Origin: Gnomoniopsis sp. IMI 355080
Taxonomy: Eukaryota > Ascomycota > Sordariomycetes > Diaporthales > Gnomoniaceae
Reading direction: 5' to 3'
NCBI GenBank assembly: GCA_027946555.1
Contig: JAPEVC010000246.1
Span: 1 to 51,481 of the forward strand
DNA: 51,481 bases
In this document: positions 1 through 11,513 of the stretch, in pieces
Numbering within the stretch: the first letter of the stretch is position 1
Layout of the letters: each line of letters opens with the position of its first letter
Notes under the pieces: generated by a model
The model's database searches: none
What the model saw: the letters and a program-made list of their open reading frames with translations, nothing else
Told to the model about the DNA's origin: nothing
Program-made: the position numbers and the translations under genes

Positions 1-1645
1 CGCCGGCCGCCCCCCCCCCCCCCCCTCTTTCTCCCTGTTATACAGCTTTCCGTCACTTTACCTGGTTAGAAAGGCATAACAGAGTAAAAGTTGGGCTAGA
101 GTCGACCTTGTTTTCCATTAAGTTGATAAACAGAAGAACTTCTGAGACTTTAGAGCTGGAACACGGAAGACTTAATGCGTAAGTACTGGTGACCTAGGCA
201 GTGACTCTACAGGCTCGCACGGCACATCTAGACAAGCCTCATTTTCCAGACACTATCAGGGCGAGACATCTATTCGAAAGTACATAGTATACCAGAGAAG
301 AGCTAAGGGGTATCGCAGCCTAGTTTATCAGAATAGAATAATCCATGGCAGCCTGACAATCCATGGCGTAAGTCGAATGTACTCTAGGTACCTTTCTTGT
401 GATGCTTCAACGGACCTAGGGGTGTCACTGAAACTATATGAAGGAGCTGCCATGTCCAAAACTATTGTTGTCACCTTTGTTGATATGAGACATGATGAAG
501 TTATTGAAGAGTCATCTCAGATTGATTTTTTCGCCCTCAGTGCAATGATGGAGCAAATGGACTAGTCAAGCAGGAACAGGGTGAGCTCTTCTAATACGTG
601 TTGTTAAGATATAATCTGTTTCAGACTCTTTCTTGCAATGGAAGTTTACTCTGAAGTATAAGGTAGTAATACTTCCTCAAGATGCTCTTCACGGATGGCA
701 TCGTGCTCCTGGGCAGGGGTGGCAAGAAGCCCGTGGATGCCAATTGTAGGTCTTCTTCACACGCGTACCAGCCCCGTGCAAGTCAATCTAAGACCTTGGA
801 TTGTCTTCAACAGAGACGAATCATCCAGAGTCCAGTCAAGTTCCTGCTATGTGTAAACATCAGGAGGGTTGCGGCCACTTGACATTCACAATAAAAGAGC
901 GATATTCAACGAACACCATTGCTATTGCGAAGTCACCAAAGGACCTCGTAGACATTCAGAGCCAATGCTAATATCAAATGCAATATACAAGTCTACAGTC
1001 AAGTACGAATCAAAGTATATGTAGAAGCATCAATAGGAGACTTGGGTCTAGTGAGAAGGTGCCCGTGACCATACGGATCGATCGCTGTGAGCACCTTTAC
1101 TATCCGACCTGGACTCGCAACTGTTTTTTCTGCTTATATACTTTTACATGTAAGTCATTCAGTCTGTGTACGTAGGTCATACAGCTTGTCTTTACGGGCT
1201 GCATCAAAACAAACCCCATGCTGATATAAGATCAGATTTTTAGAGTACAATTTATCCTCCTTAGCAAGTCAGAGACGAATGAGGTAACATACAATGGAGT
1301 TCACAGGGCGAGCTATCGTGAGAAATGGACTGCGGGATACTTTCTTACTAGGGTGTTGCCACGGCAGCCAGCCTCGCCACTGGAACGCCATCCATAAACG
1401 CCATCCATAGGTGTTACACAAGATGTCAATCAAGGGAGAGTCAAAGTGGCGCGTCACCATTCGATATTTACTGCGGGCGTGATAAGTTTCCCGCAAGTCA
1501 TCGAGTTTCTACGTCTATTTCCCCCTCTATAACAACGATTGTCTTATAGAAAACTACCAAGTATCCAACCTTACTCCATTACCGCCGGCCTGCAGTTTTC
1601 AACTCGGATCATCTTTGTACCAATATCTCAGTTTCGCAAAACAAG
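1..1645. other. Intergenic, left edge
   Basis: No gene can be supported here. The left edge carries a run of 16 C at 10-25. A 62-codon open frame at 377-565 (+) has an internal Met and an acidic C-terminal half, but it has no recognisable family, no convincing splice partners and is short enough to be chance. The remainder is ordinary mid-GC fungal spacer. Confidence 0.5.
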
Positions 1646-2014
1646 ATGGCTACCGAGTTGTCTCAGCCCGCCCTAGTCTTCGGATTGATTTATACCTGTG
1701 GTGCAGTACTCGAGTTAATGGTCAGGTCATCTCAGGGTGTCCCTCGTCCTTTGCCGCCGATTCTCGAGCGCAACATCTATCTCGTGCCAATCGTTCTTTT
1801 CCTGTTGCCGATGGTCCTATGGCCAGTCATCACCATTTACAGAATCATGACGCCTATCATCAAACTTATTCTGGAGTGCCAACGCGACACTGATGACTCC
1901 ACCTCTCTGGACGACGAGGACTCGAGGTGTGAAGAAAAACCCGCAAAAGCCTTACACGACGAGGAAAAAGGCAGCCACTCATTTTCACTGGGATCTCGAA
2001 AGCTGGTGCGATAG
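1646..2014 (+). CDS. Small two-helix membrane protein, hypothetical
   Basis: This is an uninterrupted 122-residue frame. Its ATG sits in a good fungal context (ACAAGATGGC), which is why I chose this start. The N-terminal part has two hydrophobic stretches, roughly residues 9-27 and 45-70, with a Pro-rich turn between them (VPRPLPP). After about residue 78 the chain becomes hydrophilic and charged, with an Asp/Glu cluster and a Lys/Arg-rich end. It therefore looks like a small integral membrane protein with a cytosolic tail. I do not recognise a family. The long overlapping frames on the other strand lack any protein-like pattern. It could still be a chance open frame, or the last exon could be spliced differently. 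Confidence 0.45.
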   Translation: MATELSQPALVFGLIYTCGAVLELMVRSSQGVPRPLPPILERNIYLVPIVLFLLPMVLWPVITIYRIMTPIIKLILECQRDTDDSTSLDDEDSRCEEKPAKALHDEEKGSHSFSLGSRKLVR

Positions 2015-3531
2015 CCATTGCCTTGCCAGTAGTTGGGGGTTCGAGATTCCTCTCCTTTTAGGCAGCCGCTACTTTTCCAAGCTGCGAGCCAGCATAGAGT
2101 CCCTGGCGATTCAAGACCGTCCCTGACCGCCGTCGGAAGCCTCTTTGATATGTAACGGATGATGCCGTGGTCCTCTATCTGCCCTGAGCGCGGATTCGCT
2201 GCTCGAGAAAACACACGATGCGCTCTGGGCCGACTAGCTCGGATCAAGAGACGGAATCATGGGACAGGTTCACAGCCAATACCGGGCCTCGAACTGCTGA
2301 TCAGCATTGGACATTGGGATATTAGTGGAAGAATGACCCAGAGCATCACACGACGCCAGCTGCGCCGCCTAAGAGCAAGAAATGGGGCTGGAATATATGC
2401 AGAGTAAAAAAGTCAAATGGAGCTGTATGGAAAGGCGGGTGCGTTGCGGAACGTGTTTCTTGTTTCGCAAAAGGCATTAATACTTGCCTTGATGGATGGA
2501 CGGACATGGAAATGATCACAGCATTGGGCGGAGCACTGACCCGTGCGAAGAAGCCTTGGACGAAATTCCGCGTACACCCTGAAAAACCACTCTGTTGGAA
2601 ATCGGTCGGAAGGGGCTCGCATAAGATGGCGAAGCTTATATCTCGAACTGGTTGCTGGCCTTCCTTCGCCCCGATAATCCCTCGGTGGACCAGCTCTACA
2701 TCAGCGGGTAGCGCCAAAGGCGAACATGGCAACCCGTTGGGCGAAAAAACTTTGCTAGACATGAGTTCTATAACAGAAGGGCAGGACCAAGTCGAGGTCA
2801 GACATAGAGCAGGGTACGCCGCAGTGTATTCAACATGCTTCTTGGGTTGACGGCCTGGACTGGTGGACGAACCAGCTAACCAGGTTTTGGAACAGGTCTG
2901 TTGTCGAGAAGGCTGACTACTGCTCAAGTGGGACATAGCTCTCCATCTCGGAGCAGTAGTGGTATATATGTTGATACGTTTGTCTGGGGGCCTTCCGAGA
3001 TGGTGGCCCGGGGCCCCGGAGTCCGGAGGTGCCAAGTCCGGAAGCGGGGTGGAGACCGGCTGGAGGAGGACCAACCTAATAAGCCAAGACAGTGCTATGC
3101 GGCTGGTCTCATTTGCTAGCGTGCAAGCAAAGCAGGTTTCTGTTTCATCCACGAGACGCGTTCCAATCTGCACACACAGCATGAACAGATATGCAAAGTG
3201 ATCCTTGTCCAGGCTTGTGAAATTTGGGAGGCGTCGTCTAGATAGGCTCTTCTAGGCTGTAGGGTGACGTCGCCTGTGACGTTGTGGCTCGTCACACGCC
3301 ACAAAAGGTGTGTGGAAGGTGTGGCTGACCTCATGGGCGATTGCAGGTAGTTGACAGTATGCTGCTATTTTCTTGCGAAATTGGACAAAACCCCATGGTC
3401 GGACTTCGTATGCCTGCTTCTCTGATCCCTACACCTTGAGTTGATCCGCCTGTTGATTGTTGTGTTGCCTTGAACTCCTCCTGCACCTAGAGATCATCCC
3501 TAGCATTGCCTATCCGGGCTCCAACCTCAAC
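2015..3531. other. Intergenic with an unexplained long open frame
   Basis: This 1.5-kb gap precedes the hydrolase gene. It holds an ATG-started 278-codon open frame on the minus strand (2346-3182). Its product is rich in Ser, Pro, Cys and Trp and has no signal, motif or family that I recognise. An overlapping 114-codon plus-strand frame (2506-2850) competes with it. The GC-rich stretch around 2990-3060 is full of CCGG palindromes. The last 150 bases before the hydrolase ATG, with CT-rich patches, are probably its promoter. Confidence 0.4.
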
Positions 3532-5678
3532 ATGTCGCGAACACTGCTTTTGTGTTTTCTCCACGGTTTCAAGGTATGCTACCTTTGTATCTGTATACTA
3601 AACGACTGCAAGATTGAAGATTGAAGTGCTAAACTATCACTGTAACAGGGCAACGAGGACAGCTTCCAGACTTTCCCAGATGTGAGTAGTCCGCCACGGC
3701 GTGGAACACCATATCCAACCTTTACAGACTTTGTGAGACTAATTCTAAGTAAAGGACCTCAAAAGAACGGTAGCCAGCCAGCTTCCGGACCACAACATTG
3801 AGTCCGTGGTTTATCCGAAATATGCTACAAAGGGCGAGCTGGCGGAAGCCAGCATCAACTTCCTAGGATGGTATGTCTGAATCGCAAAACATCGCAATCA
3901 CACGGTCAGGCGTATGCTAACCAGCCTCTAATCCCAGGCTGAAAGAGCGAGTGATGGAAATTAGAAAGGCCAAGCTCGAGAAACCATGGCCTCCAAGTGA
4001 CAGACAAGTTGGCGTCATCCTCGTCGCCCACTCCATGGGGTAAGGGAAACTCACCCGCACCTACATTCTCCTACTGGCTGACCATCTATCCCCCAGCGGC
4101 TTCGTCGCAAGCGAGGCACTCTTCCATCTGCTCGATGAGCGCGCAGCCTCCGATAATCCCTCCGCCCCGCTCTTTCCCCTCATCCAAGGCATCCTCAGCT
4201 TCGACACCCCCTATAATGGACTTGCACGCTCAATGTTCGTCTACGGTGCCTTTTCCAACTACCAGAAAGTCAGCTCTGTCTTCAACGTGATGACCGCCCT
4301 CTCCGCCGCGCCCGCTAGCCTCGGTATGGCCCTGAAGCGCGGCGCAACCTCGTTGCCGGGCGCCTCGTCCGTGAGTCGCGGCGCTTCGGGGGCTGTTGCT
4401 GGCCCAGCGGCGTGGAAGACTTGGCAGCTAGTTGCTGTGCGCACCGGCACGGTGGGTGCGATTGCTGCGGGCGGCGTGGCGGCGTATGTGCATAGGCAGA
4501 AGATCAAGGACGGGATCCAGAGCGCGCGGAACATGAAAAAGGAGGACCTTGTCGAGGGGTACAACCAGAGCGTGGACCGCCTCGGCCAGGGCCTTGCTTA
4601 TGTCAACCGTGGGAATGTGGGAGAGTCTTTTGCTTGGTTGAGTGACCACTTCACCTTTGTCGGTGTGCTTATGAAGCAGCAAGAGCTGAACAAGAGGCTT
4701 GAGAGACTCACCGCGCTCGGTGGCGTCGGCGTGCACGATATGTACGCGTCCATGGGCGAGAATGGGTACTGGAGCGGTGGCTACTTTGTGCCAGAGAGGA
4801 CCTTTTGCGCCATTCCGGCTGAAGAGCAACCAGCCAGCAACCTCTTCTCGCGGCACGTGGTGAAAAAGGCCGGTGATGAAATCCAGGCGCATATGAGCAT
4901 GTTCAGGCCGGACAAGAACGAGGACTATCAATTGATGGTCAAGAAATCGAGCGCGCTCATCACTGTCTGGTTCAATGATGACTCCGAGATTGTCGACGAC
5001 CCCAAAATCACGCAGCCTGAGCCCGCCGACTCTCCCGAAAGCAAGATCAAAGCTACAGACGAGGGAGTCGAGATGGAAGGTCAGGAGGGCGATGTCTCCA
5101 TTGAAGCAACCCAAGAAGCTGAGGAGAGCAACGAGTTGCCCGACGAATCGCCTCTGGACATTGCCGCTGCCGCCTCACTCGTACCGGTGCCTAGCGACGG
5201 ACACGGAGACTTGCCGGAGGCTGCCACCGAAGTCAAAGACAAGCAGACCTACATGCGGTATCTTATGGGCATTGCGCAAAATGCTGGGACGGGCGTTCAG
5301 CAGGCTGGGACGTCAGTAAAAGGATATATGCCTTCGAAACTACCTACAATTCCGACTCCCAGCATGCCCAGGGTCCCCACGCCGAGTATGCCGACCATGC
5401 CTAGCATGAGCATGCCGAGAGTCAATCTCTTCTCGAAGAAAGAAAAGCCTAGTGAGACTGAGGACAGTCATGCGACTGCAAGTGAACAGACACAGGAAGA
5501 AGCCGTTAAGACCGAGACCGAGGCGGTGCCGGACACTTCAGCGGAAGTTGTGTCCGGTGAAAATGCAACATCAGGGGAGAAGCAGCCGGAGCAGACCAAT
5601 CCAGCGGAAGGTTCCTCAGGAGACCAGGTGGCATCTGAGAAAAAAGAGAAGAGCGCTGATGTGCCAATTGAAGCGTAG
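3532..5678 (+). CDS. Alpha/beta-hydrolase, putative serine esterase (DUF676-like)
   Basis: Five exons (3532-3573, 3649-3681, 3755-3870, 3938-4039, 4097-5678) give 624 residues. The N-terminus has the hydrolase opening strand and oxyanion HGF motif (LLLCFLHGFKG). The nucleophile elbow AHSMGG places the likely catalytic Ser at residue 96, split by intron 4. SFDTPYNGLARS follows, as in fungal DUF676-type serine esterases. A hydrophobic segment (about residues 205-225, GAIAAGGVAAYV) may be a membrane anchor. The last 200 residues are low-complexity: an acidic Glu/Asp/Thr tail interrupted by PTPSMP/MPSMSMP repeats near residues 510-535. Such enzymes are believed to act on lipids or esters; the substrate is unknown. 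Intron 2 uses a weak AAG acceptor, the least certain boundary, but the sequence after it (DLKRTV...YPKYATKGEL) fits the family as I know it. Confidence 0.85.
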
Positions 5679-6028
5679 GATGGTGATGGTGGATGGCTTG
5701 CCCTCCAATTCGACTTTCTTTTGGACCGCACACTTCTGGCTTCGCGACGAGTTTGGAGTAAGGAGTATGATTCTTAATGATTGATGTATCTTCTAAGGCT
5801 AATAGATTATGAAACAAAGCTGTTATGACTGATCCAATTATCTATGGGTATATCTCATGACAATGTCCAACATACCATCACTGCACCAAGCCACACCATA
5901 TGTTTACCATTCCGTCGGCTTCCCGAATCCTTGCGACATCGTTTCTAGAAACCAAAAAAACCAACATTGTCGGTTCTGTATCTCTTCGAGCATGCTTGCA
6001 GCTAGATATAGGCCTTTCTCATTGTCCA
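5679..6028. other. Convergent intergenic spacer
   Basis: These 350 bases separate the ends of two convergent genes (hydrolase + and ammonium transporter -). They should hold both 3' UTRs and poly(A) signals. I see AT-rich patches such as AATAGATTATGAAAC near 5801 and no coding pattern. Confidence 0.5.
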
Positions 6029-7677
6029 TCAATTCGCAACTTTCTCAGCTTCACCAGCATCATGCAGATGCGCAAGGCGATTCCCATCGAGTCCCATCTC
6101 GTCGCTGTTCGTCTGCCCCTCGATAGCATGGCCTTGGATATAGCCGCCCCCATGGTCATGCGCCTCACACGGTCCAAAGACATACGCCCCCTCACCGTGA
6201 ATGGCATCGTCACCCTCAAGAAGCTGCTCCTCGCTCATGCGCAGCGGGATGCGCAGCACATGCTTGATGAACAGCATGATCAGGCTTGTCCACACCAAGT
6301 TCCAGCCGATGATGAACATTGCGCCTGCCATTTGGTAGCCCTATTGGTAGAACAATGTAAAGGTCAGCGTTGGAAATATTAGGAGGAGGAAGGGGGGACT
6401 GGGGATAGGGTGTTGTGTCCAAAAAGGTGGTAGGTAAAATACGAACAAGCTGGATGCCGTTCCCTGCCACTGCACCACCCGGGTTGGTCAGCCCGAACGC
6501 GGCGCACCCCTCGACAGTCGCCCACAAGCCCGTGCCGAAGCCCCCAACAAAGCCTGCGACCATGTGCGTATGCATGATGCCCAAGGTATCGTCGAAATGG
6601 CGCGTCATGAACGCCGTCTTGCCGAGGATGTTCATCGACACCCACGGCACGATGCCGGAGCCCACGCCCAGCAAGATCGCGCCCCATCCCGCCACGACGC
6701 CGGCCGCCGGCGTGATGGCTACCAAGCCCGTAATCATGCCGTTGACGGCGCCGACGACGGAAGGCTTCTTGTAGTAGAGCATATCACAAACCGTCCAGCA
6801 CAGGAGCGAGATGGCGGTGCACAGATTCGTGTTGAGCACGGCCACCCCGGCGTCCGCGGAGGCGGTGTACGGGTCTCCGCCGTTGAAGCCGTTCCACCCG
6901 ATCCAGAGGATCCCGGCGCCGACGAGAACGGTGAGGATGTTATTGGGGCGGGCGTCTTCGCGGTCCTTGGCGAGACGAGGTCCGATCCAGTATGATCCAA
7001 TGAAGCCTGCCGTGCCCGAGGAGAGATGGATGACATAACCGCCCGAGTAGTCAATGACGCCCAGCTTGAAGAGGAAGCCGCCGCCCCAGATGGAGTACGC
7101 GCCGACCACGTAGCTGAGGGTTAACCAGAGGGGCACAAAGATCATCCAGGCGTGAAAATTCATGCGGCACAGGAAGGCGCCGGCGATAAGAACAATGGTG
7201 ATGGCGGCGAAGACAAACTGGAAGTAGACCATGGTCGCCAGTGGGAACTCTTGATAGAGACCTATCGACGGGAGGTAGGATTGCCGCAGCATGGTGTTGA
7301 TCCCTAGGACGTTATTGGGCTTGCCAACAAACGGCAGCATTTCCTCGCCGAACCCGGCTTCATATCCCCAGAGTACCCAGCAGACTAGCACGGCGGCGAA
7401 GGCGTAGAGCGCCATGAAGGCGCTGTTGACGGCCCATTTCTTCTTGACGAGGCCAGCGTAGAGGACCATGAGGCCTGGCACGGATTGGAGCGCGACGAGG
7501 GAAGCTGCTGTAAGCTGCCATGCGTTGTCACCTGTGGAACTGATGGTCAGAGAGATGTTGTTTGTTTATCTAGCAGCAATTTATTGCTGCTCAGAGTACA
7601 AAGTACATAAGAACGTTGCACTTACCTGTCCCTATAGGGGAGGACGGCGTCCATGGACCTGTGCTGTTATCAGACAT
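6029..7677 (-). CDS. Ammonium transporter, Mep/Amt family
   Basis: Three exons read on the minus strand (7677-7626, 7531-6447, 6340-6029) give 482 residues, the usual Mep/Amt length. The protein is a plasma-membrane ammonium channel with eleven predicted membrane helices. The Amt signature DYSGG..IHLSSGTAG..GSYWIGPR is complete: Asp178 of the signature and the first pore His at 186 are present. The second pore His falls in the stretch IMHTHMVAG (about residue 340). The C-terminal cytosolic tail (YVFGPCEAHDHGG) is short. The start MSDNSTGPWTP is the only ATG that joins the frame through intron 1. Intron 2 (6446-6341) begins GTTCGT, an unusual donor, but its phase and the join ...GIQL/GYQMAG fit the family. 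Three HGATAR sites lie upstream. Confidence 0.93.
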
Positions 7678-10633
7678 CTCCAACAGAGAGTCCAGTTGGT
7701 GGCTGGTATCGAACGGCTTTTCTCTATTGGAATATAAAAGGGACTGTCCTTAAAACTTCATCAAGGATCCAAGACACTATTTGATTTAAAGAGAACCAAG
7801 GAGAGCACAATGTAAACTAGACGAGTGTCAGAGACGAGAAAGAAAAAGAAAGAATAGACCCTCGGCCATAGAATTGTGGTCGTAGGTGTGCGGCCATTGA
7901 CCTTTTTTCCCCCTACACCCCGTAAGAGCTGCAGCAGGGGAGATAGTTGCAGGGTCCTGGTGATCGACAGCAACCCAGGAGAGCGGGAGAGCATTGACCT
8001 TGGACAGATGAAGGGTATAGGGTGGTGGTGTAGGCCATGGTCCGGTAGGAGGATTTTGGCCGAATTGGGATTGTTGTACGGAATCAGCCACGGCTTACGG
8101 CAGACTAGGATATTAGGCGAGGCAGAGATAACATCCCAAGGACCTGGTTTCCGCTTGGATAGCGAATCGATGAAGCCATGTTCACACTGTAGAGCTTATC
8201 TTCAAGGTTGGAGCGTCGGTAGCACGCCAAGCTGCATGTGGAAAATTTGTCAGGAGTAATAAAGGATGGTGCTAGAGCCACGACGCTGGCGCTGATTGCA
8301 TATTACACCGTCGCATGTTGGGTTGCGTAACATCATATTATATGTCAGTATCAGTGGACGATGCTGAGATCTACTGTACCTTTGCCTTGTGTTGCGCACG
8401 AGTTTCCCATTCCGGGGGCCTCAGTGCAGATTAGATCAAACGCAGAACAATCGAAGTTAGACCTCAGACCGATTGCCTCCAAAACGACCCTGAGCAGCGT
8501 GTCTAGTAACAGTGAGAAGGTTGTCCCTCTGGGTAACCTTACGGGGGTTCTTGAGTCCAGAATGGCGCGATTATCATTTCGATGGCCACAGTCTCATTGG
8601 TCCCGACAGACCGTATTCATGATACACCAGCCTCGTGGCAGTAGCATTAGTGGCAGCGTAGTGACAGTCCATGGCAGGGAGCACCATGCAGGCACTCGAC
8701 CCACGGTGGTTCGTGTCTCCTCCATTGGATTTGATAGGGCGTGGCCTATCCGAGTTCATCGACGTTGAGGATCGTCGGGCTTGCGTGCAACGCCAATGTC
8801 TTGGCTATCTGGGGAAGTGGACCCTTGATGGGCCTGGGAAAGCTTAAGTCGACGTTAGGGCAATGACAAGCTTCGCTGACAGCTATGGTCGTCAAGAGCT
8901 TGGTATCTTGGACGACACAATCTTGAGACCTTCCTCCTGGTCTAGCACCCTCAGCAGTGCGACCGCAATGGCGAGTCTTTGAAAGCAAGTGCTCGGCCGG
9001 GTTGAACTTCGCCTAGTAGGACCTGATCAGCATTACGCTCGACGAATCTGGACTTGTGCGAAGGCGAACTGTTGACGTATGATAGACCTGTGTACATTGA
9101 AAGGAATCGATGATGTCGCACTTGGTTATCTATGCTTCGAGAGACTCTCCAATCACATCAAGCGCGGTTATCTTTTGGCTTCCCCAGCTGCCCAGGTCCG
9201 TCCTGCGCGCCAGTCTTGATCGAGCCGGTAGGATTCCGGTGTACCGCGGCGTTACCATCCGCCGTTGGAGACTCAAGACAGAGGTTGAGAGGCAGCAGTT
9301 CAGAAATTGAATGAGTCGACTTGAACGGAGCCTGTGGAGGCCTGCAGGGTACGGTTGTCTTTGACGTGGAGGCGAGTCTGGGGAGTTGTTGCTTCTGCAT
9401 TTGAGCCCCAGAATTGCACCGAACCCCCGGTCTTCTGCCTGGAGAGGGTTAGGTCCACCCCCCCCCCCTTCAGGCCCAGAAATCATTGACCGGAGACATC
9501 GAGAGACTTGACTGACCGAAGCAAGAAAAACATTGTAATGACTCTCATTAAAATGCTCTTCCTCTCACAAAGCATCAGTATGGATGATGAGGACGGATAA
9601 AGATGCCTTTTAGGCTTCGAGTCCACTTGTTTCAAGCCATGATGCCTCTGTGCCTAGGTGTTGAGTGGCCTGATGCCTTAAAGACGAATTTCTTCCCCGG
9701 CCCAGGATTCAGAATACATAGACTTCGGGACTCAGGCATATAGAGAACCAGAGACTTATCGAAATACACCTTCCAATCTCAGACAACTCCATTTGGAACT
9801 GCTCTACAAGCCTCGCTGGCTTGTCTTTCCGTCTGATGGGTCCACTAGAACCTAACACTCGTCTTTCGCAGCCTACACCAATTGCGGACCATGGCTCTGC
9901 ATTGACTGTGTCAAATAGCAGCTGCCGCAAGTCTGCAAAGTTCTGCACGTGGTATTTTGCTTGTTGGCAGCCATGTTCAGTCTTATCCGCCTGAGCTTTC
10001 TGCACAGTGGTAGTGGTGAGTGTATGGCAAGTATTCTGTGGGTAGTCTCGGAATGCGACTGTGTCAACGATTGAATATCGGCGCATAAACCTTCTTACAA
10101 TTGTCTGGCAGGGTCTGAGAGTCCTCAAAGATACCAAGAGTGATCTTTGTTGCTCGGAAGGTATCCCCAGTGTCATTTGGCATATTACAGTCACATATAT
10201 TGTAGTCATCAGGTGTGTCAAAGGCTTGAAGCTCTACGAGTACTTGTCTGCGAAGGCAGAAACTGCCAATTGATTTATTGGGCGATGATATCTGAGCATG
10301 TAGAAAACCATGAAGCCGATGTAGTGAAAACTGGAGTTAAGCACCACCTGTAACGACCAAATATGCCTTCGTAAAGAAAGGTTCTGCTGCTCAAGATAAC
10401 ATGGGATGCGCGAATAGCGCATGAAATCGCCGCCGAAATGATGTACCGCTTCGCCATGTCCTATGCCAACGCGCTCCCTCCTCCTACACAGCCAGGTGTG
10501 ATCATGTCCATGTTACCAAGCCGTATCAAAGAAATATCGTGTCCAGCCGTAAAAGAATCAGAAGCTCTGAACGCAGAGAAGACGGGGCAAGAAAGCGGTA
10601 AAAGGAAAAAGCAGGGCCGGTGTCGAGGAGGAC
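7678..10633. other. Long intergenic region
   Basis: Nearly 3 kb without a supportable gene. The part next to 7678 is the transporter promoter. Open frames at 8361-8768 (+) and 9709-10221 (-) have no ATG-led, protein-like or spliced structure that I can defend. A run of 11 C lies at 9458-9468. No inverted repeats or transposase pattern were seen. It may contain a decayed gene or a non-coding transcript. Confidence 0.4.
7941..8201 (-). promoter_or_regulatory. Possible GATA-factor sites upstream of the ammonium transporter
   Basis: Three matches to HGATAR, the AreA/NIT2 nitrogen-catabolite motif, lie 265-525 bases upstream of the transporter ATG: AGATAG at 7941-7946, AGATAA at 8126-8131 (both on the + strand) and AGATAA on the - strand at 8201-8196. 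Fungal Mep genes are usually under GATA-factor control. About two matches would be expected by chance in 600 bases, so this is only suggestive. Confidence 0.25.
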
Positions 10634-11513
10634 TTAGGCAACCTCGCCATCAACGTCCTCCTCGTCGGTCTCGGCCTCAGCCTTGACCTCGTTCTCGCCT
10701 CCCTTGACCTGACCCTCGCCACCAGCGCCAGAAGCGCCATCATCCTCGGTGTCGTCAGAGTCCTTGTCCTTGTTGGCGACGGGGGCAACACTCTTGGTGG
10801 GCTTCGAGGGAACTTTCTTGCGGGGCGTGGCCTTGGGCTTGGCAGCCGCCTTCATCTTCTTCTTGGGAGCGGGGCTCTCGTTCTCGTCGTCAACCTCCGA
10901 GTCGTCGGCGGCGGCGGCGGCAGCCTTGGAGGCCACGGACTTCTTGCGCTTGGCGGCGGTGGACTTGGCCGTAGCGGGGGTAGCGGTCGTGGACCAGACC
11001 ACTGTTGAATCCGAGGTTAACTTGTCTGGCACGAGGATTAGGGGAAGGGGATGTAATGACAGAACGAGGTGCAGACAAGGAGACTGGCATTAGGAGACGT
11101 ATTGTACATACTCTTCTTCTTGATAGCGCCCCAAGCGTTGGCAGCGCTGCGAGGGTTGCTCATGTCCAGCTCTTTGGCCAGCTTCTCATAGTCAATCTGC
11201 AAGTGGAAATATTGTTAGATAATTGAGATCGGAAAGCAATGGGTGTCAAAGTGCGACGAAAGATTGAGCAAGAGAAGAGCTGCCATGAGGAAGCGACCAG
11301 TGATCTGAGGAACAGCATGAAGGTTGGATTATGGAATCGTGACACAAGTCTCTAGGTCCTAATCAGTGCTCAGTCCTGTGGGGAAATTGAACTCACCTCT
11401 GGGGGACCAGTCTTGAGACAAGACCAGGCCTTGCCCAGGATCTCTGTCTCACGGACAGACAGGGCGGCGATGCCAGTGGCAGCCTTGGGGGTAGAAGGAG
11501 CGTCGTCCGACAT
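10634..11513 (-). CDS. Small nuclear-type protein, Lys/Ala-rich with acidic tail
   Basis: Three exons on the minus strand (11513-11397, 11196-11112, 11001-10634) give about 189 residues. The first 68 residues form a compact helical region (VRETEILGKAW...YEKLAKELDMSNPRSAANAWGAIKKK), resembling the short Myb/winged-helix-like N-terminal domain common in a family of fungal hypothetical proteins. The middle is an H1-like Lys/Ala/Pro stretch with several KKR/KPKATPRKK nuclear-targeting patches. The end is a long acidic Asp/Glu tail. I infer a chromatin-associated protein; no activity is shown. The second intron has two usable acceptors: after 11002, giving ...KKKMVWS, or about 24 bases earlier, giving ...KKKNKLTSDS. 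I chose the former but cannot decide. Confidence 0.8.

Noticed and set aside
4428..5114. 228-codon antisense frame in the hydrolase gene
   Set aside because: It is a shadow of the long GC-rich coding exon on the other strand.
8361..8768. 135-codon plus-strand open frame
   Set aside because: The composition looks like translated spacer. It is overlapped by other chance frames and has no supporting signal.
9709..10221. 170-codon minus-strand open frame
   Set aside because: It begins at a non-ATG codon, no splice structure extends it, and no family or motif could be seen.
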